From contig CM063246.1 of the NCBI GenBank assembly GCA_032158295.1, positions 19,092,991 to 19,156,990 of the forward strand: a stretch of DNA of 64,000 bases, given 5' to 3'. Positions 32,296 through 43,300 of the stretch are shown in pieces. The notes under the pieces are model-generated. The model made no database searches and was not told the DNA's origin. It saw only the letters and a list, made by a program, of their open reading frames with translations. Made by a program: the position numbers and the translations under genes. Position 1 is the first letter of the stretch, and every line of letters starts with the position of its first letter. This stretch comes from Pycnopodia helianthoides (lineage: Eukaryota; Echinodermata; Asteroidea; Forcipulatida; Asteriidae).

Positions 32296-34258
32296 ATGGT
32301 TCAAATGGTCGTGAAAGTGTAAGTTTGCTAAGCAAGTTCTTTTACTTGACACTAAGCACATTTGGTAGTTTTTTAATGTTCACTGAAACATTATTGTGAA
32401 CAATGTTAATGTAATTTGTAATGTCAGGATGTCATGATGTGTACTGTTGTGTGTACATAATTATTGCAAGTTGATGTTTGTATTTCTGTGGCGTGCTGGT
32501 ATTTTGTGCGTAGAGTACATTGGGTACATATTGTTTGTCGTTTTACCTATTTGCCAGTGGAAATGAAACTTCGTTCTATGTTATAAAAAAAAACTGTGGA
32601 CTAGTATAATATTAATAAATGATATTGAATCTTGTCATGATTCTAGATCGATGACTGACATGACTGAGTGACATTTTTATTGCATTTATTTTGGGGGGGA
32701 TAAGCTTTTTGTACATGGTGACGTTGTGACTGTGACCACGTTAACGGCTTTAATGTTGTAATGAAGTTTGTGTGACATAGCATGCGTAGCGTTGGCCTAT
32801 TATACTTATAAGTTATAAATAAGTCTATACAAATGATGTGTGTGATGAGATAGAAAGTATCAAGCCAAGGTTTATAATTATCATACTAAGTAACTTTACA
32901 GAATTGCAATCTGTTAAAAAAAACAATAAATAAAAAATCAATCTGAAAGCTCACTGATTATAAAATATTAGTACCAGAATCTTCCAGAGAATCCGACTCT
33001 CATCTTCAAACAAAAAAGCACTCGGCACAGATGCTAAAAATTTAAACTCTTAATTTGTACCACTCCAGTATCTCAAACGATGTGTCCAAGCTTTATGTTT
33101 ACTCGCTAGACTGGCTGTACATGTACACTGTGGTCTGGCTTGCTGATGCGGTGATCTCTTAAGGGCTAGTGGTGATGTCTATGTCTGACATTTGTGCATT
33201 CTGAAGACATTACTGCAGCCCTACATACATCAACATGTACACTCAACAGTACTTATTAGTTCAGTAACTTTTAACTCCAGCTAGAAACATCTTTCCTGAA
33301 CTCCTGAAATATCCACTGTGACAGTGACACACTTTTTGTTTTATTCTTGAAAGAGCAAAGTCAGAGGGCAGCATCCCAGAATGGATGCTTCTTGAGATGC
33401 AAGGGCACCTGGAATCCCCGGGTGAGGAACAACTTGCCGGAAACTTCATCGGTGATCTTCACTTCAACAAGAAGGTATAAGTTTGTTATATTTTTGCTTT
33501 TTACCCTTACAGCGATGTTATACATGTATGCACTGTGTACTCGGTCCTACTGTAACAAAATCCAAAGGCATTTTACTCGGTTGGGAATGGGATTTGAACC
33601 CATGACCCCCCCCCCCCCCCACCCACCACCCACCCCATTCTAGAGGCCAGTTCGAATCGTGTAATTAGAAGCGGTTACCACAACAATTGCCTTCTCACCG
33701 GGCACACTCTGGTGATCTAGTACCTTATTAAGTACTAGACGTCATCTGTTCTAGAATGGCAAGGGTTGTGGGTTCCAATCCCACCCAGGCAGTATTCCTT
33801 CGATTTTTTTATACAGGACTCGGGAGCTCTTAAGACAAAGTATTTTTGCAGATTTTTACCACCACTACCAGTAGGCTTTCAGATAAAAATTTAAAAAAAA
33901 TTGTGGGTCATTACCAAAGTATGACTTTACCTGAAATATTCCATTAATATAATATTATTTATATTTTTTGCAGGGAATCCCAATTATTATCATTGGACAT
34001 CACATTTTATACGGCAAGGTGGCAAACCTGGATAAGCCCTACATTGTCCTCATCAAAAACAATAAATGCACAACGAGTGACCCAGCCGCCTCGGACTCCG
34101 GAGACCTTAATGAACATGTCGCCATGGAAACGGACAATATCAAGGATGAGGGCTCTGATGGGATTTATTACAAAGTGTCTGCGTCCATCAAGAGGAAGAT
34201 TGTCTTCAAGACAAGGCCGAAGCCGATCATCACGTACGTCCCAAAGAAAGTTCTTTGA
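32296..34258 (+). CDS. CHTF8: CHTF8 (CTF8), subunit of the CTF18-RFC clamp loader
   Basis: CHTF8 joins CHTF18 and DSCC1 to form the alternative clamp loader that works on PCNA at forks and in sister-chromatid cohesion. Exons: 32296-32318, 33354-33474, 33974-34258, with GTAAGT and GTATAA donors, CAG/AAG acceptors and consistent phases. The 142-residue product starts MVQMVVKV and has PEWMLLEMQG, LAGNFIGDLHFNKKG, GHHILYGK and the C-terminal KTRPKPIITYVPKKVL. These are the family's conserved blocks in order; the human protein is about 121 residues. The extra length is a hydrophilic insert (roughly residues 80-110) between the ILYGK block and the C-terminal block. The first exon codes for only seven full codons plus two bases, so it is easily missed. 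The gene is head-to-head with UTP4. Identification is firm. Confidence 0.95.
32319..33353 (+). other. CHTF8: CHTF8 intron 1
   Basis: This stretch is AT-rich unique-looking sequence with no coding pattern and no obvious transposon. It begins GTAAGTTT and ends TTCTTGAAAG. Confidence 0.6.
33540..33800. repeat. tRNA-like foldback repeat in CHTF8 intron 2
   Basis: A T-arm-like sequence (GGGATTTGAACCCATGACC) faces a second one (GGGTTCCAATCCCACCC) about 170 bp away in the opposite orientation, with a C tract next to the first and the GTACTTAATAAGGTACT-type palindrome between them. It is probably two tRNA-derived SINE pieces inserted head to head. It is not a functional tRNA because no complete cloverleaf is present. 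Confidence 0.45.
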
Positions 34259-34775
34259 GTTCATGACAGTCTAAATTATATGGACATGGTTGGACTGAAA
34301 CAAAGAAATATTATTGGTTTAGCAAAAAAAACGTTTCATTGGAACCGGTGTTTCTCCCTGCCGGCATTCAAATTCGAAGCAGCCCACCCTGCTACTTCCA
34401 CTGACCACCTCACTCATTTTTTGTTACCTGTTATCACGTCACTGTAAAGTAATAAGATATACTTGTAACAAAATGGTCATTTTTAACAGCGTTTTCCCTC
34501 GATATCTGTGTATCAAGAACTCACAATTTGAATGTGGAGATGGAATCATTGCACATTTTTGTGTGATCACTGCAATCATTCTTGTCTGTTTGCAAGTTGG
34601 ACATTAATATCGTTACAATGCAGGTTACAATCATCAATTTGAATGTTTTACCACCTTACTCGGTTTATCAGCCAGAGGAAACATCAATTGGAACTTAAAT
34701 ACATTAACAAAACAGATCATCGAGGTAGAAACCTCCGTGAACAGACATAGCCGGCTTGTCTTTGCTGAAATTGGA

Positions 34776-34781
34776 AATAAA
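34776..34781 (+). terminator. Candidate poly(A) signal for CHTF8
   Basis: AATAAA lies about 520 bp after the CHTF8 stop codon and before the first downstream TTAA-flanked repeat. Assignment is by position only. Confidence 0.4.
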
Positions 34782-34906
34782 TTACTTCGACCCCGAGCAG
34801 TAACCCGGGTTGAACAAATCGGCCCAATTTATGGACTTTGTATTGGCAGGGCCATTTTTTAAAAACTTGTTTGTATTGGCTACAACACCCCTCAAAATTT
34901 CCTTTG

Positions 34907-35254
34907 TTAAAGGGAAGGTATACAATTGGTAATCACTCTAAAAATTCATGGCAATAAAAACTTACTTGGTTAGAAGTATAAAAGCAACATTCGATAGTGT
35001 AAAGCATTTTGAGAAATATTTCAATTCAAAATACTGTGGATATGGAAACGTTTCTCAGATTGTGTATTCCTATAAGGGATTATTCTTCATGCTTTGACAT
35101 ACTCGCTGCGGATTTTGGCGATTTTCAAAAACGCAACCACCATTTGAAATGAAATTTACACACATTAGTTTTATTGTATTTTTATATGTCTACATTTACA
35201 ATAGATTAAAACAATCAAACGGTCCCAAAAACCAAAGGTATACTTTGCCTTTAA
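34907..35254. repeat. TTAA-flanked ~345-bp miniature transposon (copy in 3' flank of CHTF8)
   Basis: TTAA occurs at both ends, followed by matching inverted termini (AAAGGGAAGGTATACAATTG / AAGGTATACTTTGCCTTTAA). The internal blocks AAATACTGTGGATATGGAAA and TTTCTCAGATTGTGTATTCC recur in the copies at 22230, 46691 and partly 4702. No ORF is present, so it is non-autonomous. Confidence 0.65.
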
Positions 35255-36259
35255 AGTTGTGAGCAAAGTGACCAAAGTAAAGTTTGGTAATTCAGCTGTG
35301 AACTTGTGTATGCCTAGACTTGGTTCCAAGTCTGTGAACGTGGCTTTTAGTCTACTGATAGCCAATACATTATTGCCTGAAATAGCGCCCTCCTGTGGAT
35401 TAACCTCCGTCATTAGCCTACGATCACAGATTGCGAGTTGGGGTGTTTGATAGCTAATCTGTGGGGGCGTTTTGCGTGGCTGATTCAGAGAAATAACCGT
35501 GATCTCAGACTTGAAATCAAGTCTAGTGTACGCCTTGACTGCGCCTACTCGGGATCAGAACCCTTGCACCCAAGTGAGATCAAACTATGAGTATCAGTTA
35601 GTAGATGTTAATTTTTGCATCGGGGATAAATAAATTATTTTGGTTTTTACCCTTACACTGATGTGCATTTTTATTTGTTTCAATTGTTGTATTATAACAT
35701 TACAACTTCTGTCCTTTGTCGCTAAAGTTGAAAAGTTAATAAAATTGCAAAATTTGCATTAGAGACCAATGTGCATTAGAGACCAAAAGAACTCACTCCG
35801 CGGCAGTGCAGTTAATTACGAGAAGTCCCCCCGATCCACAAGCTAAAGTAGGAGTCCAGGCCGATTTCGTACCTCCCGCCCAGGTAGTAGTTAATAAGCA
35901 GGACAGTTCTTTTCAGAACTGAGAAGTCTCCCGAATTCCGAAAAAACCTACTCCGCGGTAGTAGAATAAATAGCAAGACAAGTTCTCTAAAGAACAAATC
36001 TACACAGCAAAGTAGATATTTTTTTACACATGGTGTTACCGCAAACCGAATATATATACTAAAATTTGCATTTGAAAGATACGGCACCTTACTGATTTTC
36101 GAATGACTCATTCTATTATAAACCTTGGTACAAAAAAACAAATACTTGTGGAAGCTTTAAGAGATTGTATGTCTGATGTTTTGCCGAACGGATCCGAAAG
36201 TCTACATTCTAGTTTTAAATATATATATTTAATAGATTCAAGAAAGTTATAACCTTAAT

Positions 36260-36597
36260 TTAAAGGTATTGTACACTTTTGGTAACAGCTCAAAATCAGT
36301 GTCCACATTTTGTGTGATTAAACATATGCATGGACAAACAAACCTGTGAAAGTTTGAGCTCAATTGGTCATCGAGGTCACGAGAAAATAGTGAAAAGAGA
36401 TCTTATGTGTTTTCTGTTTTTTCAAATTATCGCGCGCGATAATTACTATTGTTTTACTCGTTTCTCAGAAACGATAGCATTTTGGGCAGAGATATTTTAA
36501 GGAACCCTTTCTACCATTACTTACTTTCATGTAAGTTATGTGTGAATCTGTGAACATTGTGTTTTTCGATCTTACCAATAGTGTACAGGGCCTTTAA
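36260..36597. repeat. TTAA-flanked miniature transposon with ATTATCGCGCGCGATAAT palindrome
   Basis: This is an inverted copy of the element at 12872-13214. The two share terminal repeats (GTACACTATTGGTAAG type), TTTCTCAGAAACGATAGCAT, the palindrome ATTATCGCGCGCGATAAT and CAATTGGTCATCGAGGTC. TTAA flanks both ends. Confidence 0.7.
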
Positions 36598-37145
36598 GGT
36601 ATGCACGACAAATTCCGGCAATGAAAAGTAGTCAATAATAAAGTTGGGATCCCGACATTATATCACGTCTATCAGCCACGTGCAAACAATGCTGCTCGTT
36701 ACATTTTTATTTATGTTCACTTATTTTGTCCGTGGCACTATGGAAAGTTGCAAGTTTTGTTTTGTTTTGAAGCAGCATCATCTGTCAAACCATGGAGGTA
36801 GCAAATAAACCATAGAGTAAGGGTCCAATTTCATTCCATGAAAAATACGGCCGTGTAACATTCAAGGTTTGGGTAAACACATTGGTAGCCAGTACGTGGG
36901 CGCCACAAGAAATCAAGGTCTCTCGCACTACCCAAGCAAGGTCACCTCGTCATGAGTTTTTACGTCTTGGCAATGGTTCTACTTTCACAAATTGAACAGA
37001 TAATGTGTTCCACTTCCTTCCTCCAGGCTACTAAACATGTTGGCTTTATGGGGTGAATGCCAACCACTGTGTGTTAAATTTCAGTCCATGCATGATTGTG
37101 CCCCATAGTGACACTTCTGTCATGTCATTATAAAACTTGCATGCA

Positions 37146-37507
37146 AGGTACAATTTTGGTAAATGTCAAAGACCAGTATCCTCACTTGGTGTATCCTAAC
37201 ATATACATAGAATAATAAACCTGAGAACATCTGGGCTCAATCGGTCATCGAAGTTGCAAGGAAACTCGGGAACACCCTTGTTGCATAGAATTAAGTGCTT
37301 TCAGATGCCTGACAAAGGCTTTACACCTTTTTCAGATTCAATATTTTTTTGGGTGAAAATTTACTCCTTTCTCTAAAATTACTTCAGAAGGGGGTTGTTT
37401 CTAATAATGTGTTATAATATCAACAGCTCTCCAGTGCTCTTCAATTCACCAAGTAAGTTTTCATGGTGGTTATTAACTTGTGGAGTGGATAACAAAAGTA
37501 CACCTGC
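37146..37507. repeat. Degenerate miniature transposon, second subfamily
   Basis: This is the related copy of 27644-27988, in the same orientation. It begins GGTACAATTTTGGTAAATGT and ends near AAAGTACACCTGCC. Confidence 0.5.
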
Positions 37508-39159
37508 CATGAAATAAATAAACACAAGTTGTTGAACTTTTTAGGTTTCGTAATTTGAGGCCCAAACCCTGTAATACTCAAATGTCTTTCCGTAACAAAA
37601 TCCTGGAAACCGACGACACCGAACTTCAATCTACGAGTGAAACAACTTTGCACACATCGGATGTGTGACGCACGAGCTCACACAGTACACGTGGTAGCAA
37701 GTGGTACAACTTGACCCCGCGATTTGTATTTACATACAATGTTAACCAGCTGTTTATCGTATCGCTGACAGAAATAAACACTGCTTCGAAGGGAAAGCCC
37801 GTGACACGTTGTAAACAATGCCTGAAACCCGAATCAAAAACACAATGACAATGCTGTGATCTGCTATTTATGACAAGAAAATATTTCGAAATAGAGGACA
37901 TTGCCCTTATATTCGGCTGAACAACGGACTTTAACTGGGGATAAGCTGTTTCCCTTATCAACACTTTATAGACAAAAAGACACGTCTATTTGTTCAACCT
38001 TCCACCGTGACAAGGTTCACAATTGGCCCTGTTGGCAACCCCCCTTCACTTACGGAGACAGATAGGGACTCCAACAGACGGGAGCTGAAATGCAGGATTC
38101 AGTTTTCCATGGAGGTAAGGTTTTTCCTATCAAGCTTTTTAATACCAAGTAAGAAAGAATACTGACATGTGGTGATTTTAGAGGTGAGGCATTTTCTTCT
38201 CGTGCAATGATGATATGAATTCTGCAGAATCAAAGTGCGGTTAGTCGAGGTAGGCTAAAGCTGAAGTAACATTTTCTAAAAGTTTTCTTTCGTGAAACAT
38301 TTTGTCATTTATTTTAGTGTATTACCAACCTGGTTTTTTTTTTAAACAGATTTGTTTTTCATTACGCAACATTGCGACAAGCAATAAGATTTAGGTCTGA
38401 GTTATAATTCGTCTGCACATTGAATTTATGTTACACCTCCCTGTTCCAAACCGTACACAATCGATCGTTTACACCACCACTAGGCCTACTTCCGATTAGT
38501 AAAAGGGCCGACCGAAGCTGTCAGCGTTTCCCCAGCTATACAAAAAGTACAAATGATGGGAGGGGGGCGGGGTATCACTGAATGTGCACTTCTCTTTTCG
38601 AAGCGCCGACTTCGGCTTGGGGTACGGCTGAGGCTCCGTCGGTTATTTTGAAACTTTATGCTTTCATTATAGGCCTACGGAGTCTTAAAACAGGCGGCCG
38701 AAACCCAAGGCGGATCCCAAATCATCAAAACCATGGTTTCGAAAGGAACATATCAATGCACAAATCCCCCCCCCCCAAAAAAAAATAAACATCAAATTTG
38801 TACACACCTTTTGAAGTTGTATGAGTATTTCTGATCAACCCTGATTTAAAAAAATATATATTTATTTATTTTTTATTTTACTTTATTTAGGCCTATTTAA
38901 TTATTTAAATAAAAAATAGACCTCTCTGTGTGACCTTCAAAGCGTAGCGTACAACTTTGATCCCTTATTGGAACATTGTCAAATTAGGTTATCACATGTT
39001 CAGTTGGGGGGGGGGATGAAAACCAGATATATTTTTTTCAAGAGATTTTGAGCAAGTTCATTCTTTTTATTTCGATTTCAAAATCTACATATACCACATA
39101 GGCCTACACTATAGTATTTCACGGTTTTGGCGATAGACTAATAATAATAACTGCATTAA

Positions 39160-39275
39160 TAAAGCGCCTTTTGCCAAAGGATACAAGGCGCTGATATTTT
39201 TACCTGCCATGTATGTGGAGCTACGTTTTTGAAGTATGACGCCTATGAATTTATAACACCATGTAATGGTGAACA
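39160..39275. repeat. Dispersed repeat (family also at 52434 and 27185)
   Basis: AATAAAGCGCCTTTTGCCAA, TGCCATGTATGTGGAGCTAC and TTTTGAAGTATGACGCC match the reverse of 52434-52560. Confidence 0.5.
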
Positions 39276-39731
39276 CTAGGCCTAGGTTAATCTCGCGTTT
39301 ACGAACATTGGGGCCCGTTTTACACTAAAAGTGCGCTAGTTAGTTTCCTCCAACGGGCCCGGACTGATGTATGTCGGACAATATTTTGCGTTTTTAGACA
39401 TTATCAGGACAGTTGGTACTGGTATAATGTGTCAGATTAAACAAATCGTAAATTCTCTCTCCCCCCTCTCACAGTCAATGGTTTGAATACAGTTGTGTTT
39501 TATTTTAAAGATTGTTTTCTTTGTTTGTTTGTCTTTATTAGACAATCTTCACGGATATCTTACATAGAATCAAAATGGAACGTTACAAGAAGTTAAAAAC
39601 AGACTAGAACCATCCATAACAAAAAAGACAATGTGAATCAGAGGAATTGTTTACAAGAACACGAGACGGCTACAAGCAGCTTTATTTCCATTGTGGCCCT
39701 ACTACCGACTCAAAAGTACATTGATGTACTA

Positions 39732-40071
39732 TGGTGGCCCTGAAGGGACATTGAACATATATATTTACGTGAATATTTACGTCAATATTCATGGATTTTG
39801 CCCTAAATCGCAAATATTCACGTAAATATTCACGATATATGCCCGAAATCGTGAATATTCACGTAAATATTTACGTATTAATATTCACGGTTTGTGCCCC
39901 AATTCGCAAATATTCACGTAAATATTTACGTAAATATTTGCGTTTGGTCAGAATTCGCAAATATTGACGTGAATATTAAGCGTGAATATTTGCGATTTGG
40001 GGCAAAATCCATGAATATTGACGTAAATATTCACGTAAATGTATATGTTCATTGTCCCTTCAGGGCCACCA
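39732..40071. mobile_element. 340-bp palindromic MITE with TA flanks
   Basis: The termini TGGTGGCCCTGAAGGGACA and its reverse complement lie next to TA on both sides (39730-39731 and 40072-40073), as expected of Tc1/mariner-type insertion. The arms match for about 100 bp, and the interior is a series of ATATTTACGTGAATATT-like palindromes. Confidence 0.75.
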
Positions 40072-40308
40072 TAATGTACAGTTCACAAACAGAGAGACAC
40101 TACATGAGTAAAAAGATATAATAGGCCTACAAGAAGTCAAATATATGTGTATTATAGTCTACAGTATCTAATTTCTAGTTTTGATTGATCTGTTAACAGG
40201 AACCCAGGGTCAGCGGCAAGCATAATGCAAATGATTCCACTTGACCATCAAAGATATTGCTGTTGTTTACCAGAAGTTTCACTTTAACAACGGCTGTTTT
40301 CTGCTAGC

Positions 40309-43300
40309 ATGAGAATGACGTTCAAACGGGGAGTCATTGGTGGGCTGATGACAGTCACGGCATTTGTTGGTCTATATTTAACTTTCTTTAATCATCCACC
40401 GCCTTCTGACACGCTCGAGGCGAACGCGCACCACCATGGCGGAACTGGCGGGAAAGCGGGCCCGCCGAAGTTTCCAGATTTCGGCCCTCCGCCAAAACAG
40501 TCGGACGGATTAATCCGAAGTATCCAATCACACAACGACACGGCAAAGCGGACCAATGATAAAGCCCTGCGGGACCACTTTGCTGATCAATCTGCTGATA
40601 GGCCTATATCAGCGGTCACTGTGGGGGTTCAACAAGACAATGGTGATAAAGAAAACCCGAAGCCCTTATTGGTTGATAATACCAATGAAGTCGACCTTGA
40701 TTCGTTGAAACAAGATGGCGAAAAGGTCGAAGTAAAAAGTGACATCACTTCCAGTGAAACGTCCTCTGAATCCAAAGATGCCGCTGTTATTAACGACGTC
40801 AATGACCAACCAAACGCAAAGGAAGATGAAGGCAAAAGTGAGGCCGTCCAGAAAGGTGGCAAGGCGTTAGCCGCCAGAGATCATAAGTTACCCAAATTTG
40901 ATTGGGAAAAGTGGGTGAAGGATAATGCGTTTGTAGACATCGGAACTATTTGGGGATATTGTGGTAAGTTCAAGGTGTATGTATGCATGCATGATAGTCT
41001 TATGCTAGTTAAAGGAACATTACAGAATTGGTTTTTGCTAACAAAACAGTTGCTGGCAGTGTAAGCACTTTATGTAATCCACCATATATACATAAACTGA
41101 CATACCTGTAGAAGTTTGAAAATAGTGAAAACCCGATTACACATTTGCATGAAATCATATAGCTTCAACAAATGAATAAAACGCTCACTGAGCGATAAAC
41201 TCCAATCGGAAAATTAGTTTATTCATTTCTCATCAAATATGGCATTTCAGACAAAAATATTTCAAGGGATGTTTTCTACTATCATCATCATTAGACCGTG
41301 TAAGTTTTATGTAAATCTGTGATAAAAAAAAATATATTTTACAAGTGTTTTTCTTACCAATTCTGTAATGTTCCTTTAACATATGGCACTCTACAAACTT
41401 CCGGGTCAGAATTGACCCGAATCCGGGGTCTGACCCATTTCGTGTACGTCTGACCCCGAAATGGGTCGGGGCCCGCAGGGGACCCACAATCCGGGTCAAT
41501 TCTGACCGGGAGCTTTTGAGGGTATTGTTTAATGACAGTGTTTTTATCTGCATTTATTTTGTTTAAATTCACTCAACATTGAGACTGTTTTAATCTCATT
41601 TATATTTCCCGAACACTACACAGCTCAGACTATTATATTCAAAGGAACAATAATCGTACTTGGCAATAATTGTGTAGGTATTGGTAGGTTTCAGTGGGTT
41701 TGGTAACGGTTTTGTTGTCTGGTATACCTGTTTCCCAGAACCTATTGCCTTTGCATAATATGGTAAGGTCAAAAAGTCAATAAGTGTGCCGTGCAACGTT
41801 TGAACACGTGAACAATAGTATATGCCACAGCCGTGGCTGACGTGTTTAACCCCTAGACAGAATACAAAGGGTAAACACTGGGTCTCTTCAGTCGTTTGTT
41901 GACATAAATACAAGTATTGCTGTAGAATTGTCTAAAATTAAATATTAATGAAACGATGGTTAATTCTAGCAATTTCTTTATCTTGGTTTTTTTTGGTAAA
42001 GGGTATTCGCTGAGCCCCAAACCCGGTGAAGACGTTCATTTGGGGCTCACGGGAAGAGCTTTGAAAACAAACTAAATAACTAAAAGAAAAAAAAAGCAAA
42101 CAACTAACCACCACAAGAACAACAACAACTATTAGGTGCAAATACAAACATTTATATGGCAAGAATAAGGTTATTATATATTCACGTTTCTTGAATGTGA
42201 GTAAAGGGTTTTTACGAGTTATAACATTATTTTGTATGGATCTTACAATTTTGGTGTTGTATCCCCCCCCCCTCCCCCTCCAACTTGTTGTGGTGTTATT
42301 GGGCCATTTTCGAAACCACCGGTCTCATCCGAGACCTCTGGGATGGGCTGATGAGCTTGTTCAAATTCTTGTTCAGGATATAGTGGTGCATGGTGGGAAC
42401 GATTGCAATGCCGATCAGCGCAATGCCCACAATCACAACATGTACACACCCGATACAAAACGCATGGAAGCCGGCTCCATGGATAATGAAAGCGATTTTT
42501 TTTAATTCAAAATTTGCAAGAAGAATGCTGCGGTCAAACCCTATAAATAGTACAAGGCAAACAATGGCAATAATATTATTTGAAATTGATCTATACACAA
42601 TAGAGCTATTCATTGTTATCGATATAGCCGAATCTTTCGTAAACAGGAAGAGTTGGGCCGGGGGTTATCAGGTCAGGGGAAATTGTCTAATGCGCATGTG
42701 CATGTAACGTCAGCCCATCCCAGCGCCTGCGGATGAGGCGGCGGGACCGAGCGAAATGATGAATTTAATGATGAATTAATTTGTCCGTCTTTTCTTGTGA
42801 TTCTACAGATGATTCTGACTCACCGGAGATCGGCAAAGTCTTACTCATGAAAGACGACGACAGGGGAGGTCTGAAGATAGTGGTAGTCATGAATACCACA
42901 TTCGGTGAGAAATAGTCCTTTGAGCATTTGCATAGATGATTGACCATGTAACCCTTGTATACAAAAATAATGATATTTACTGGCAGGCGAAATTTTATGG
43001 GAAATTTTACATTTTGTGTCCCAATTTCCACTTGAACCGATGAGTTGTAAAATAATAAGTCAAGAAAATAGCAAAGTAAAAAAAAAGAAACTACCACAAT
43101 TTCTTATTTCGGTTGTAGTAATCGATTTAAGTGAGCATAATGTATGAAGAGTCTAAAAAGTGTCGAACAAAAGACTTTGAAATTAGAAGGTATTGTTTAG
43201 TTCTGAGCATGCGCATCACATCTCTGAAAACAATGCCTGTACCTGGAAGGTCTGCTGCCACCTAGCGTCCCCCAAAATTAGCCACCCACTTATTAATAAC

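Larger units (their letters stand above)
34259..40308. other. Intergenic region CHTF8 to GM2A-like gene
   Basis: It contains the TTAA elements at 34907, 36260 and 37146, the dispersed repeat at 39160 and the TA-flanked palindrome at 39732. A possible noncoding first exon of the downstream gene ends at 38114 (GGAG then GTAAGG), with an acceptor (CTGTTAACAG) before 40200. No other coding sequence was found. Confidence 0.6.
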
